Shown: positions 23,866 through 33,892, numbered from the stretch's first letter. The stretch: 64,000 nt of DNA from Aliterella atlantica CENA595 (GCF_000952155.1 NZ_JYON01000010.1:1-64000); one strand, 5' to 3'. The notes: generated by a model from the letters alone, not told the origin. Made by a program: numbers and translations.

Positions 23866-26079
23866 ATGGCGAATAATGGTGCAATGACCCCAGCGCAAAA
23901 TTTGCGTGAGAAATTACCGTTTCCACTCAAACGCTTGGCAGACTTAGCTTATAACTATTGGTGGAGTTGGACAGATAACCGGATTACGCTATTTAAAAGC
24001 ATCGATCCCCAAGCATGGGAACAGTGCGGACACAACCCCGTAGCAATTTTGGAATCTACTTCTTACGAGCGTTTGACTCAGCTTGCAACCGATCCCTTGT
24101 ATCTCAAACAATTGCAAAGTTTGGTTGCAGATTTTGATACCTACATGGCGCAGCAAGATACTTGGGTGAGCAAAGTAGCGCCACAAATTTCTAAAGACGC
24201 GCCGATCGCATATTTTTGTGCGGAATTTGGCATCCACGAGTCTTTACCTGTCTATTCTGGCGGTTTAGGTATCCTCGCTGGGGATCACCTCAAATCTGCC
24301 TCAGATTTGGGCGTACCGCTAGTAGGTGTAGGCTTGCTCTATCGTCAAGGATACTTTAGGCAGCGTTTAAATCGCGGTGGTTGGCAAGAAGAAGTCTATC
24401 TTGATAATCCCTTCCATCAAATGCCTTTGGAGTTGCTGAAAAATCAGCATGGCGAACCCTTGACGATTGAACTGGAAATTCGCCAGCGTGTTGTCAAAGT
24501 CCAAATTTGGCGAGTAAATGTTGGGCGCGTCAGCTTGTACTTATTGGATACAGATAGGCACGACAACGATCCCATCGATCGCTGGCTCACAGGACACCTC
24601 TACGGGGGCAACCAAGAAACGCGGATTGCTCAGGAAGTAGTATTAGGTATTGGCGGCGTAAGAGCGCTTAAAGCTGTGGGAATCGCGCCTTCTATCCATC
24701 ACCTCAATGAAGGTCATGCGGCTTTCTGTACTTTGGAAGTAGCCAAACAAAAAATTGAGCAAACTGGCAAATCTTTCTATGACGTAGAAGCAGAAGTACG
24801 TCAGACTTGCGTTTTTACCACGCATACACCCGTTCCTGCTGGTCACGATGTCTTTTCGCCAGATTTGATGGATTCTTACTTTGCCCACTATTGGTCGGGC
24901 TTAGGGCTATCGCGGGAACAGTTTTTAGCCTTGGGTGCAAGGAGATTGGGCGATCCTTGGGAGCCATTTGGCATGACTGTACTGGCATTGCGGATGTGTC
25001 GTGCGGCTAATGGTGTAAGTCAGTTACACGGTGAAGTTTCCCGCAAAATGTGGACGGTGATGTATCCAGAACGTCCCGAAAATAAAGTGCCAATTGGCTA
25101 CATTACTAATGGCGTTCACGCGCCTACGTGGACTGCTCCTTTGTTATCTGATTTGTACGCGCAGTATTTAGGCGCAGATTGGAAAACTCGCGCTATCGAT
25201 CCGGCAATGTGGGAAAAAGTAGACCAAATTCCTAATGAGGAATTGTGGTGGCGACATCAAGTGCTAAAGGAGCGGTTAATTGCTCATACACGCTATAAAG
25301 TTACAAAAGCGCGGGAGCAAAGAGGCGAAGATGGCGATCGCATTCACGCAGCCAAAACGCTATTAGATCCCCACGTACTGACAATTGGTTTTGCCAGACG
25401 GTTTAGCCCTTACAAGCGCGGCGACTTGATTTTGCGCGACGCAGAACGGGCGTTGAAGATATTTGGCAATAGCGATCGCCCCGTACAAATTGTGTTTGCA
25501 GGTAAGGCGCACCCAGCCGATGAGGAAGGTAAGCGAATTATTCAGCGCTTGATGGAATGGTGCAGGCATTCTGCTATTCAAAAGCGGGTAGCGTTGATTG
25601 AAGACTACGATATATACACTGGGCAGAAGTTAGTTCAAGGTGTAGACGTGTGGTTAAATAATCCCCGTCGCCCTCTAGAAGCTTCTGGAACTAGCGGACA
25701 GAAGGTTTGTTTTAATGGCGGAATTAATTGCAGCGTATTAGACGGCTGGTGGTGCGAAGGCTACAAAACTGGTGCTGATGGTAAGGGAATTAATGGTTGG
25801 GCGATCGGCGAAGATGCTCATACTAGCGATCAGGAAGTACAAGATCGGATCGATTCTCAATCTCTATACAAGTTATTGGAAGAGGAAATCGTACCCTTGT
25901 ACTACAACCAAGATGCTAATGGCGTTCCTCACGGTTGGATTGCGATGATGAAGGCTTCGATTAAAACGAATGCACCTTTATTTAACACAGATCGGATGAT
26001 TGCTGATTATGTGACGCAGGTTTACGCGCCTGGTTGTTCTCAGATATCTACACCAAGTTTGGCTCAAGTAATAGCTTAA
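23866..26079 (+). CDS. glgP: Alpha-glucan (glycogen) phosphorylase
   Basis: From the ATG at 23866 (MANNGAMTPAQNLREKLPFPLKRLADLAYNYWWSW) the protein has 737 residues. It belongs to the short alpha-glucan phosphorylase family with an N-terminal DUF3417-type segment, common in cyanobacteria alongside the classical GlgP. Conserved stretches include AYFCAEFGIHESLPVYSGGLGILAGDHLKSASDLG and the C-terminal PLP and phosphate region PRRPLEASGTSGQKVCFNGGINCSVLDGWW. It releases glucose-1-phosphate from glycogen. An earlier in-frame start at 23824 lacks the family sequence. A terminator follows. Confidence 0.9.
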   Translation: MANNGAMTPAQNLREKLPFPLKRLADLAYNYWWSWTDNRITLFKSIDPQAWEQCGHNPVAILESTSYERLTQLATDPLYLKQLQSLVADFDTYMAQQDTWVSKVAPQISKDAPIAYFCAEFGIHESLPVYSGGLGILAGDHLKSASDLGVPLVGVGLLYRQGYFRQRLNRGGWQEEVYLDNPFHQMPLELLKNQHGEPLTIELEIRQRVVKVQIWRVNVGRVSLYLLDTDRHDNDPIDRWLTGHLYGGNQETRIAQEVVLGIGGVRALKAVGIAPSIHHLNEGHAAFCTLEVAKQKIEQTGKSFYDVEAEVRQTCVFTTHTPVPAGHDVFSPDLMDSYFAHYWSGLGLSREQFLALGARRLGDPWEPFGMTVLALRMCRAANGVSQLHGEVSRKMWTVMYPERPENKVPIGYITNGVHAPTWTAPLLSDLYAQYLGADWKTRAIDPAMWEKVDQIPNEELWWRHQVLKERLIAHTRYKVTKAREQRGEDGDRIHAAKTLLDPHVLTIGFARRFSPYKRGDLILRDAERALKIFGNSDRPVQIVFAGKAHPADEEGKRIIQRLMEWCRHSAIQKRVALIEDYDIYTGQKLVQGVDVWLNNPRRPLEASGTSGQKVCFNGGINCSVLDGWWCEGYKTGADGKGINGWAIGEDAHTSDQEVQDRIDSQSLYKLLEEEIVPLYYNQDANGVPHGWIAMMKASIKTNAPLFNTDRMIADYVTQVYAPGCSQISTPSLAQVIA

Positions 26080-26098
26080 TAGGTGTCTTATTTTTGCG

Positions 26099-26131
26099 GA
26101 AAGGGCAATCTGAAAAGGTTGCCCTTTTTTA
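26099..26131 (+). terminator. Intrinsic terminator
   Basis: AAAGGGCAA (26100-26108) pairs with TTGCCCTTT (26119-26127), followed by more T. It ends the alpha-glucan phosphorylase transcript. Confidence 0.85.
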
Positions 26132-26420
26132 TTAGGAGTTAGGGCGTAAGCAGTGAATATATACTTAGAGTTAACATTATTTGCATTCGATTCATCTGCT
26201 AAAGATTCTGTTTTGTAGGTGTCTTCTCAGAGTTTTTTACCTTTGTTATGTAAAACAGCTTCAATTTAAGTAATTTTACGGTGTTACTTAAATTGAAGCA
26301 TTGATAAATTATATTTTAGCCGAGATAAATAATAAGTAAAGTTTTAATCTCTAAGCAGACATCAAAATCATAATATTTATTTTTCCACTCACTTCTTAGT
26401 AAAATTAAGGGGCTTCAGTC
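26132..26420. other. Intergenic region with a large perfect inverted repeat
   Basis: No gene seen. It contains the 16-bp inverted repeat at 26258-26299 and otherwise AT-rich sequence leading to the secreted-protein gene. Confidence 0.45.
26258..26299. repeat. Perfect 16-bp inverted repeat
   Basis: GCTTCAATTTAAGTAA at 26258-26273 is exactly complementary to TTACTTAAATTGAAGC at 26284-26299, with a 10-base loop (TTTTACGGTG). There is no T-run after it and a dedicated terminator already stands at 26099. A regulatory leader, a small RNA or a short mobile repeat are the options. Confidence 0.75.
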
Positions 26421-26846
26421 GTGCTATTTAATTATCTTCGCCCAGTTTTAACTATTGCACTTCCTACATTATTTTGTTCGTCTTTAACTTTACACTATAA
26501 CTCACCTATAGCTCTAGCAGGAGGAGGTAATGTTTGTGTTTTAGAAACAGAAAACCCCAATATAAAATTAAATTTTTTATCAGTTACTCCTTCATCTGTA
26601 AGTAGCGGAACTCAACCCAAAGGAGAGGTAAGGATATCTACACCAGCGCCAGCAGGAGGTATTACAATCATGGTTGGTAGCACTTTTCATGCAGCTAATC
26701 CTGGATATTGTGTAGTAATCCCGAAGGGAAAAGTAAGTCAATCATTTGATATTAGGACATACAAAGAAAGTACAACTACTAGCGGAAATATTTATGCTGG
26801 CTATGGTAGTACCTTCTTAACAGTTCCGTTAACAGTAAGACCTTAA
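26421..26846 (+). CDS. Secreted hypothetical protein
   Basis: A 141-residue protein starting with GTG (AAGGGG 10 bases upstream) and bearing a signal peptide (LRPVLTIALPTLFCSSLTL ... IALAG). The mature part is about 105 residues, rich in Ser, Thr and Gly with two cysteines (GNVCVLE, GYCVVIPKG) that could form a disulfide, and an alternating pattern typical of a small beta-sandwich (VRISTPAPAGGITIMVGS, LTVPLTVRP). Family unknown. Confidence 0.65.
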   Translation: MLFNYLRPVLTIALPTLFCSSLTLHYNSPIALAGGGNVCVLETENPNIKLNFLSVTPSSVSSGTQPKGEVRISTPAPAGGITIMVGSTFHAANPGYCVVIPKGKVSQSFDIRTYKESTTTSGNIYAGYGSTFLTVPLTVRP

Positions 26847-27209
26847 CCACTTGTAAAAACATTCATGCTTATCTGAGTGTTTTTAGAATATATATGTATT
26901 TATATAAATGGAAATAGTTCTACTATTTGTAAGACAAAAGGTAACTTTCTCAAAACTTATAAAATGAGAGAATTAAATTGTTGTATCTACTGTTTTTAAA
27001 ATTATCCATCACACAAGTCTCACTTAAGAAAATTCTGCGGTGCTTTAGCTCATACACTTGATAGCCAAGATATTTCAACCGAGCGGTTTTGCAGTAGAGG
27101 CTAGACAAAGTAGTAAAGCATACACAGAATTTATATAACTGACGAATGATTTATCTTTGTTAAGCGCTTCTTAACATCAGAAGTAGAGACCTTATCCTAA
27201 ATAATATCC
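26847..27209. promoter_or_regulatory. Upstream region of crtO
   Basis: 363 AT-rich bases. About 35 bases before crtO an inverted repeat GTTAAG / CTTAAC with a 5-base spacer (27159-27175) could be an operator or leader hairpin. No small gene was found. Confidence 0.35.
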
Positions 27210-28892
27210 ATGCAAGCGTATGATGTCGTCATTATTGGCGCTGGACATAACGGCTTAGTTTGTGCCGCCTATCTACTTAAAGCTGGCTATAGCGTCTTGT
27301 TACTCGAAAAACGTCCGATTCCTGGTGGTGGTTCGACAACTGAAGAAATTATGCCCCAAGAAGCACCAGGATTTAAATTTAACCCTTGTGCGATTAATCA
27401 TATATTCATTCATCTAGGGCAAGTAGTAGAAGAACTCGAATTGACAAAATATGGATTAGAGTATTTGTACTGCGACCCAGTAGTATTTTGTCCTCATCCC
27501 GATGGTAAGTATTTCTTAGCACATCGTTCTGTAGAAAAGACTTGTCAGGAAATTGCTCGATTTAGCGATCGCGATGCCCAACAATATGCTAAATACGTGG
27601 AATACTGGCAGCGCTTTGTCAACTCAATTGTTGCCTTTTTCAACTCTCCACCCAAGTCATTAGTTGATATTGCTGGCAACTACGACTTAAAAAGGTTGCA
27701 AGACTTATTTGGAATTATTGGTGGTGTAGACCCTACTTTAGACTTGCTGCGGACAATTTTGAGCAGCCCTTTAGATAATATCAACGAGTATTTTGATTCT
27801 GAATTTATCAAAGCACCGTTAGCACGCATATCTGCGGAATTGAGTTCGCCACCTTCGCAAAAAGCGATGGCATTTGGGGCGATGATGATGGTACTGCGTC
27901 ACAATCCAGGTATGGCAAGACCTCGCGGCGGTTCTGGAGGATTGGTGGATGCTTTGGTTAAGTTAGTTACAAGCAAGGGTGGGGTAATTTTAACCGAGCA
28001 AGATGTGGAGCAAGTCTTAGTTGATGATGGTAAAGCTGTAGGCGTAAGAGTAGCTGGAGGCAAGGAATACCGCGCAAATAAGGGTGTAATTTCCAATATT
28101 GATGCTAAACGGCTATTTTTGCAGCTTGTAGATGAAAACGATGTAGATCCGAGTTTGCGCGATCGCTTAGATCGTCGCATCGTCAACAACAATGAAACTA
28201 TCCTCAAAATCGACTGTGCTTTATCCGAACCACTGAAGTTTGAACATCACGAACATAGAAATGAATACTTGATGGGTTCGGTATTAATTGCTGATTCTGT
28301 CAATCATGTAGAAAAAGCACATACCGATTGCACAATTGGCAAAATACCTGACGAAGATCCGTCAATGTATCTAGTTATGCCTACTGCCCTCGATCCGTCA
28401 ATGGCTCCTGAAGGCAAACATACACTGTGGATTGAGTTTTTTGCTCCTTATCAAATTGCTGGTGCGGAAGGTACGGGGTTAAAAGGTACGGGCTGGACTG
28501 ACGAGCTTAAAAATAAAGTAGCAGACCGCGTAATCGCAAAACTAGCCCAGTATTCGCCTAATCTCAATCACTCTATAATTGCCCGTCATGTCGAAAGCCC
28601 AGCGGAACTAGGACAAAGGCTAGGTTCTTATAAAGGCAATTACTACCACATAGATATGACTTTAGACCAAATGCTTTGTTTCCGTCCTCTGCCAGAAATA
28701 GCTAATTACAAAACTCCTATCGATAACCTATTTCTCACAGGTGCAGGAACTCATCCTGGCGGTTCTATTTCAGGTTTACCTGGGCGCAATTGCGCGCGGG
28801 TATTTTTGCAAGCACAGCACCCCATTGCACAAACTCTTAAAGATGCAAAAGACACGATTAAATCAACAGTAGAGTCTGTATTTAAAAGTTAG
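27210..28892 (+). CDS. crtO: Beta-carotene ketolase, CrtO type
   Basis: A 560-residue FAD-dependent oxidoreductase of the phytoene-desaturase superfamily, closely resembling Synechocystis CrtO. It has the dinucleotide site DVVIIGAGHNGLVCAAYLL, EKRPIPGGGSTTEE, and the C-terminal motif LTGAGTHPGGSISGLPGRNCARV. CrtO introduces keto groups at C4/C4' of the beta-ionone ring to make echinenone and canthaxanthin, which bind the orange carotenoid protein. The family also contains related oxidases, so the exact product is inferred. Confidence 0.87.
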   Translation: MQAYDVVIIGAGHNGLVCAAYLLKAGYSVLLLEKRPIPGGGSTTEEIMPQEAPGFKFNPCAINHIFIHLGQVVEELELTKYGLEYLYCDPVVFCPHPDGKYFLAHRSVEKTCQEIARFSDRDAQQYAKYVEYWQRFVNSIVAFFNSPPKSLVDIAGNYDLKRLQDLFGIIGGVDPTLDLLRTILSSPLDNINEYFDSEFIKAPLARISAELSSPPSQKAMAFGAMMMVLRHNPGMARPRGGSGGLVDALVKLVTSKGGVILTEQDVEQVLVDDGKAVGVRVAGGKEYRANKGVISNIDAKRLFLQLVDENDVDPSLRDRLDRRIVNNNETILKIDCALSEPLKFEHHEHRNEYLMGSVLIADSVNHVEKAHTDCTIGKIPDEDPSMYLVMPTALDPSMAPEGKHTLWIEFFAPYQIAGAEGTGLKGTGWTDELKNKVADRVIAKLAQYSPNLNHSIIARHVESPAELGQRLGSYKGNYYHIDMTLDQMLCFRPLPEIANYKTPIDNLFLTGAGTHPGGSISGLPGRNCARVFLQAQHPIAQTLKDAKDTIKSTVESVFKS

Positions 28893-29268
28893 TAACTTTT
28901 TGAACTAAACAATACAGCAAGCTGTAGTAAGGTGCGATGTCTGAGCATCGCACCTTATACCTGATAATGGTGTGATGCGTATTATTAATAGTTTATTAAT
29001 CCTGCTGTAGTTGCTGCTGAGTAAATCTCAATTACTGAGACGCTCTATCTATTAATCATTATCGAAGTAGTTAAATAATCTAATGTTAGACCTTCTAAGT
29101 TTATTTTTAAAAAACTGCCTCTATTAATAGATATAAGTTTAATTAAAAGGCGCTTGACTATCGGCAAATTAAATATTTAAAATCAAAAATTTAAATCTAA
29201 ATTAACTTAAAATCAACATACAAACCTGTAAAGCTTGTTAAACTTGAAAAGTAAATTGTTTCAAAATA
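28893..29268. other. Intergenic region with hairpin terminator
   Basis: 376 AT-rich bases between crtO and a small gene. A perfect 11-bp inverted repeat (AAGGTGCGATG / CATCGCACCTT, 28929-28956) likely ends crtO transcription though it lacks a long T-run. The rest is featureless. Confidence 0.5.
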
Positions 29269-29583
29269 ATGGCACAGGCAGATCTCGATACAACTATTTC
29301 TGCGTTGCAAGGTGGTTTGACTTCACTTCCTCCTGAAGCAGCAGTAGCAAATATCGAAAGTTGGCAGCAGCAACTAAAAGATGCAGCACCGGAAGTCGCA
29401 AGTACCCTTGAAGAACTCAAGAGTGCTTTGACAGGTGGCGGAGCGTCTGGCTCTTCTGTCGGTCAATTATTAGCAAAACTTGGTAGCCAAGCTTCAAGCG
29501 CTGGTGCAAGTGCTGGTGGCGATGCAGGTACTAAGCTGCAACAGTTAGGCGAAATGCTAACTAAAGCTGGTGGTTCGCTCTAA
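29269..29583 (+). CDS. Small Ala/Gly/Ser-rich hypothetical protein
   Basis: 104 residues, alpha-helical at the start (ADLDTTISALQGGLTSLPPEAAVANIESWQQQLKDAAPEVASTLEELKSALT) and then Gly/Ser/Ala-rich before a second helix (GTKLQQLGEMLTKAGG). No signal, membrane segment or cysteine. It has its own long leader and terminator, so it is monocistronic. Family and function unknown to me; codon use and isolation support a real gene. Confidence 0.65.
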   Translation: MAQADLDTTISALQGGLTSLPPEAAVANIESWQQQLKDAAPEVASTLEELKSALTGGGASGSSVGQLLAKLGSQASSAGASAGGDAGTKLQQLGEMLTKAGGSL

Positions 29584-29701
29584 CTAGAGTCTGGACATTC
29601 TCCAAGTACGTAGAACAATTTTTCTACTTAGGTACATTTTGTATCTGAAACAGAAAATATTCCAATTTCAATCTAATAGCGTAAAACTACGATCAATTAA
29701 G

Positions 29702-29738
29702 TAAGAAGCTACCAACAATAGATAGCTTCTTACTTTTA
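29702..29738 (+). terminator. Intrinsic terminator
   Basis: TAAGAAGCTA (29702-29711) pairs with TAGCTTCTTA (29723-29732), followed by CTTTTAT. It lies between convergent genes. Confidence 0.75.
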
Positions 29739-29815
29739 TATATATAAACCTATGGCGCTATCTGAATGATTTTTGTTTTTAGAAGCACTTGAAATGTGCA
29801 TCTACATCATTTGAC

Positions 29816-31279
29816 TTAACTCACTGCAAGAATGCAACCACTGCGAGGTGGTAGGTGTAAAGTTAAGTGTGGGAAGCCTGCATCATCGCTCCAAACAGCT
29901 TCACCACTGCCATAAAGCATTTGACTTGGTTGAGATTTAAGCTTATCTACTGTAAATGTAGCTTTTGCCTCCTCTGTTCCTGCATTGACAGCGACAATCA
30001 ATTCTTGTGCGTCTTGGATTCGTGCAAAGACATACAACGCTCCTTGAGCGTGTAAAACTTCGTAACTACCCGTACTCAGTGCTGGGTAGTCGTGACGCAG
30101 ATAAATCAACTTGCGGTGATAATCTAACACCTCGCGTTCCCAGTGCGCTTCTAGGGGGAAACCGCGTCGAGAATCAGGGTCTAATTTTCCAGGTAAACCT
30201 ACTTCATCGCCGTAGTAGATACTAGGAGCGCCAGGAAAAGTAAGTAGAAGTAAATTTGCTAACTCTACGCTAGCGCGATCGCCCCCAGCAATCGAAATTA
30301 GCCTTGCCGTATCGTGGCTAGCTAATAAGTTAAGTTGGGTAAGCTGGATTTCCCAAGGATAAAGTTGGAGTAAATGCTGGATTTTTTCCGCATACTCATG
30401 GGCAAATAGAGGTGGATAGGGATGGTAGGAACGACCTTTAACTTGTTCCATATCCACGCGATCGCCTGTGGTAAAAGCGATGGTAGGCGCGGCAAATAGG
30501 TAATTCATCACGCCGTCAAATTGCGTGCCATCTAGCCACTCGCTGGAGTCTTCCCAGACTTCGCCAACAATGTATGCTTCGGGATTTATGGCTTTGACGC
30601 GATCGCGAAATTCTTGCCAAAAACCAGGAGTTTTGACTTCAAAAGGCACATCTAAGCGCCAGCCATCGATACCAAATTTAAGCCAATATTCAGCAATTTC
30701 CATGATATATTCCCGAACTTCAGGATTGTCATGGTTAAATACTGGTAGCGCCCGATTGTCATCCCAGCCGTCATAGTTAGCTGGAAAGTCGCCATTATAA
30801 GCAGATAAGGGCCAATCGTGAATTTTGAACCAATCTACCCAAGGCGAATGAGGACCGTTTTCTAATACGTCATGGAAAAAGAAAAAGCCGCGACTAGCAT
30901 GATTAAATACGCCATCTAAGACAACTTTCATGTCTCTTTGATGGCAAGCCTCAAGCAATTGCCTAAAAGCTTCATTTCCACCTAACATCGGATCTACTTG
31001 GTAGTAGTCGTGCGTGTGATAGCGGTGATTGCTAGCTGATTGAAATATCGGCGTGAAGTAAATTGCATTGATGCCAAGATTCTGCAAGTAGTCTAATTGT
31101 TCTAAAACTCCCCACAAATCTCCACCCTTGTAGCCTTGGAGTGTAGGCATATCATCCCACGCTTCCCAAGGTATAGTGCGTAAAACTTTTTTGTGCGGTT
31201 GCTTACTTTTGGCAAAACGGTCTGGAAAAATTTGATAGAAAACTGCGTGTTTTACCCAATCAGGGGTTTGGATCTGCAT
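29816..31279 (-). CDS. GH13 alpha-amylase / neopullulanase-type hydrolase
   Basis: A 487-residue glycoside hydrolase family 13 enzyme with a (beta/alpha)8 barrel. Conserved regions: DGVFNH (region I), GWRLDVP with the nucleophile Asp (II), IVGEVWE with the acid/base Glu (III) and LASHDTAR with the transition-state Asp (IV). It starts directly with WVKHAVFYQIFPDRF, so it is cytoplasmic, lacking a signal peptide and the N-terminal starch-binding domain of true neopullulanases. It probably trims maltodextrins from glycogen, complementing the phosphorylase at 23.9 kb. Confidence 0.88.
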   Translation of the reverse strand: MQIQTPDWVKHAVFYQIFPDRFAKSKQPHKKVLRTIPWEAWDDMPTLQGYKGGDLWGVLEQLDYLQNLGINAIYFTPIFQSASNHRYHTHDYYQVDPMLGGNEAFRQLLEACHQRDMKVVLDGVFNHASRGFFFFHDVLENGPHSPWVDWFKIHDWPLSAYNGDFPANYDGWDDNRALPVFNHDNPEVREYIMEIAEYWLKFGIDGWRLDVPFEVKTPGFWQEFRDRVKAINPEAYIVGEVWEDSSEWLDGTQFDGVMNYLFAAPTIAFTTGDRVDMEQVKGRSYHPYPPLFAHEYAEKIQHLLQLYPWEIQLTQLNLLASHDTARLISIAGGDRASVELANLLLLTFPGAPSIYYGDEVGLPGKLDPDSRRGFPLEAHWEREVLDYHRKLIYLRHDYPALSTGSYEVLHAQGALYVFARIQDAQELIVAVNAGTEEAKATFTVDKLKSQPSQMLYGSGEAVWSDDAGFPHLTLHLPPRSGCILAVS

Positions 31280-31354
31280 AGCTTGCTATTTACCTCTTCA
31301 CAGCTACGTTACAAGCACTTAATAAATTCTGGCTCCAACTTATGATAGAAAACT

Positions 31355-33892
31355 TTACTTTCCGACAATAATTATCCATAGGCTTGCAGCTAGGCTAACA
31401 GTTGCAAGATGTTGTGGTAAAAGACTTCGCAACGGTTGACGAGCAATTTTCTGTGTTAATACTACTGTCAAGAAAACTGCAAAAATCAGCGTTACTCCTT
31501 GCAAAAATGCTGTGACTGCTGGATGTGCTACCAATACGGGCATGGATGCACCACTGTAACCAAAAGTTGCTAGAGTTACGGGTAATATGCGCCCTGCTTC
31601 TCCTAACCCCAAGCGCAAGTAGTGAGCTAAGTTTGCACCCAATACTAAAGGTAAGTAGCCGTAGGCTAACTCCACAAAACTACGCGGTTTGGTGTTTTTG
31701 AGTTTGTAAATTACTTGCATCAAGCTATAAGCAACTATTGGCACAATAATGGGAATAGTTAAAGCTAGTATAGATGCGCCTAAATGCGGTAGAAACGGTT
31801 TAATATCTATATTTTCTAGACTCATTGCTTGAATTTCAGGTAAGCGGTGCAAAAATACGCCGCCTAATAGCAAAAATAATAAAGCTACTTCATAGTGGTA
31901 AGCTACGTGCGTCGTCCATAGCTCAATTCCTGGCGGACGTAGGTTAAATTCAACAGAACGATGCGGACAAGCTTTCAGACAAGTCATGCACAGTACGCAA
32001 TCTCTGTTATCTTCTAGTTGCGCTGGATGAGAGTATAAGGGACATCCATCCGTTTCCATCCCCTCACCTTTTTGCGGTCCGCCTTTGTAGCATTGATAAG
32101 TAGTGCATTCAGCCGAACAAGTACCTTGCTGCGCCCGCAACTCAGTCATCGACAACTTGGCAAATAAACCGTTCATCCCGCCAATTGGACACAAATAGCG
32201 ACACCAAAACCGCCGCTCAAAAATTGCTGAGAAAATCATTGCTCCAGCAGTGATTAAAAGCAGCAAACAAGCAGAAAGATAAGCTGTATCTTCCAGATTC
32301 CACAGTTCTTCCCACAAGAAAATTAGGGCAAATAAGCCAAATAGGAACCATCCTCCCCATTGTTCTGCTTGCTGTCTGGGCCATCTTTTTAATTGTCTGG
32401 GAATTAGCCACAATGAAAGCTTTTGCGTGACTTCGCCGTAAATCATAAACGGACAAACAGCGCACCATACCCGTCCAACAAAAGGAAAGCCTAGCAGTAC
32501 CAAGGGCCACCACCAAGCCCAAAATAGATTGAGAGCTACATTTTCGCTGCGATGTTGAGGACCAATAAATAACATGACCACAACGATCGCAAATGCAGTC
32601 AATGTAAAACCATAATTAATTCTATCTGTCCACCAATCGCTGCGGAGAAATCGCCGTAAACCAGGATAAAGATTCAATAAATTAACGCGAAAGCGCTTTT
32701 TCTTGGCTTCGGCTGACCAAAAGATTTCTTCTGTAAGTTCTGGTGCGCCTCCAGATTGAACGATCGCACGTTCGACTAAATTTTGCAATTCTTTCAAGTT
32801 GCCAGGGAAATCATAAGCCTGCAAGCGGCGCAATGCTTCTGGTGTAACTTTGGGTTTACGCAAGCTTCTAGCTTGACAGTAGAGACTGATATAGTAATCT
32901 ACCTGAGCTTTAATATCAGTTTTTCGTACCCGTAAAGGAGGTACTTTAATTGTGTGACCAATACAACGGGCAATTTGCGGCTGCGAGGATTCTGCAACAA
33001 TTAAAATACGGGCATGAGAAACGCGCTCTTGTGCTGGCGATTCTTCCCCACGACTAACAGGAGTATATTTGCCTGTTTTGAGTAAGCTTGCTAAGGCTGG
33101 TAATAATTCTGGGGGTAAGTCTTGAATGTTGTTGAGAATTAACGTTCCTTCTCCTAGCCATTCTAATAAACCCGATTTGCCGTTGGCGCGTCCAAATAAG
33201 TCTGCACCGCTAGTTTGCAAGATACCGCAGTTGACCTTAATAATTGGTTCTCGTCTTTGCGGCGAACCAAAATGAATTAGTGCTGCGGCATTATCTTTTT
33301 CTAAACCAGGTTCCCCAAATATTAATACAGATTTGCGATCGCTTGCTGCTTGTCTAATTTCTTGGCGCAGGCGTACCGCATAACGACTAGCACCAACAAT
33401 TCCTCGTTGTGCTTTTGTAACTAAGTAAGGACGTAAGGCGACAGAACGCTCTTGCTCGTAATTTAAGGCGGATGATAGTTGTACTAACTCCTCAGCAAGT
33501 TGGCGAGAGAAGGTTTGACTAATTTCAGGGTATTGAGCTACGAGTTCCTGAAATTTTGCTGCTGGAACTGCCCATAAGTGACATTCTGTTAAAGTAGCGA
33601 TCGCGCATTGTGCTGGGCGATCTAATAATAGCTCTTGAAGATTGATAACTGCTCCTGGTAAAAGACCATAAGCTGCTACTTGCTTAGATTGGTTGCTACA
33701 TTCGCTTTCAACTTGCCCGCTAATTAAAATATAAAGCGCTGTCGGTGGCAAGTCTTCTTCAACTAAGCGACTATTTGCCGGTACTGTTTGTTCTTCAATA
33801 ACTTGAGCAATCGCTTCTAGTACCGTTGGGGAGAGACTACCTAAAGCTGTGCGTTCTTGTAGCCATACAAATAAATCTGGAGATGCAATCAT
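31355..33892 (-). CDS. cNMP-binding / NtrC-like AAA / polyferredoxin membrane fusion
   Basis: 845 residues with three parts. Residues about 1-145 are a CAP_ED cyclic-nucleotide-type domain. About 155-390 resemble the AAA module of sigma-54 activators, but Walker A is GEPGLEKDN (no GKT/S) and the GAFTGA loop is absent, so ATPase and sigma-54 functions are unlikely. About 410-845 form a NapH/NosR-like integral membrane polyferredoxin: several hydrophobic spans, CAVCP and CRYLCP cysteine motifs, a CSAECTTYQC region and a 4Fe-4S motif CVLCMTCLKACP. A membrane redox device with a regulatory head is the natural reading; electron partners are unknown. Cyanobacteria generally lack sigma-54, consistent with re-use of the AAA part. 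Confidence 0.85.
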   Translation of the reverse strand: MIASPDLFVWLQERTALGSLSPTVLEAIAQVIEEQTVPANSRLVEEDLPPTALYILISGQVESECSNQSKQVAAYGLLPGAVINLQELLLDRPAQCAIATLTECHLWAVPAAKFQELVAQYPEISQTFSRQLAEELVQLSSALNYEQERSVALRPYLVTKAQRGIVGASRYAVRLRQEIRQAASDRKSVLIFGEPGLEKDNAAALIHFGSPQRREPIIKVNCGILQTSGADLFGRANGKSGLLEWLGEGTLILNNIQDLPPELLPALASLLKTGKYTPVSRGEESPAQERVSHARILIVAESSQPQIARCIGHTIKVPPLRVRKTDIKAQVDYYISLYCQARSLRKPKVTPEALRRLQAYDFPGNLKELQNLVERAIVQSGGAPELTEEIFWSAEAKKKRFRVNLLNLYPGLRRFLRSDWWTDRINYGFTLTAFAIVVVMLFIGPQHRSENVALNLFWAWWWPLVLLGFPFVGRVWCAVCPFMIYGEVTQKLSLWLIPRQLKRWPRQQAEQWGGWFLFGLFALIFLWEELWNLEDTAYLSACLLLLITAGAMIFSAIFERRFWCRYLCPIGGMNGLFAKLSMTELRAQQGTCSAECTTYQCYKGGPQKGEGMETDGCPLYSHPAQLEDNRDCVLCMTCLKACPHRSVEFNLRPPGIELWTTHVAYHYEVALLFLLLGGVFLHRLPEIQAMSLENIDIKPFLPHLGASILALTIPIIVPIVAYSLMQVIYKLKNTKPRSFVELAYGYLPLVLGANLAHYLRLGLGEAGRILPVTLATFGYSGASMPVLVAHPAVTAFLQGVTLIFAVFLTVVLTQKIARQPLRSLLPQHLATVSLAASLWIIIVGK

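Noticed and set aside
31355..33892. Sigma-54 activator
   Set aside because: Walker A is degenerate, the GAFTGA loop is absent, no DNA-binding helix-turn-helix is present and the C-terminal half is a membrane polyferredoxin.
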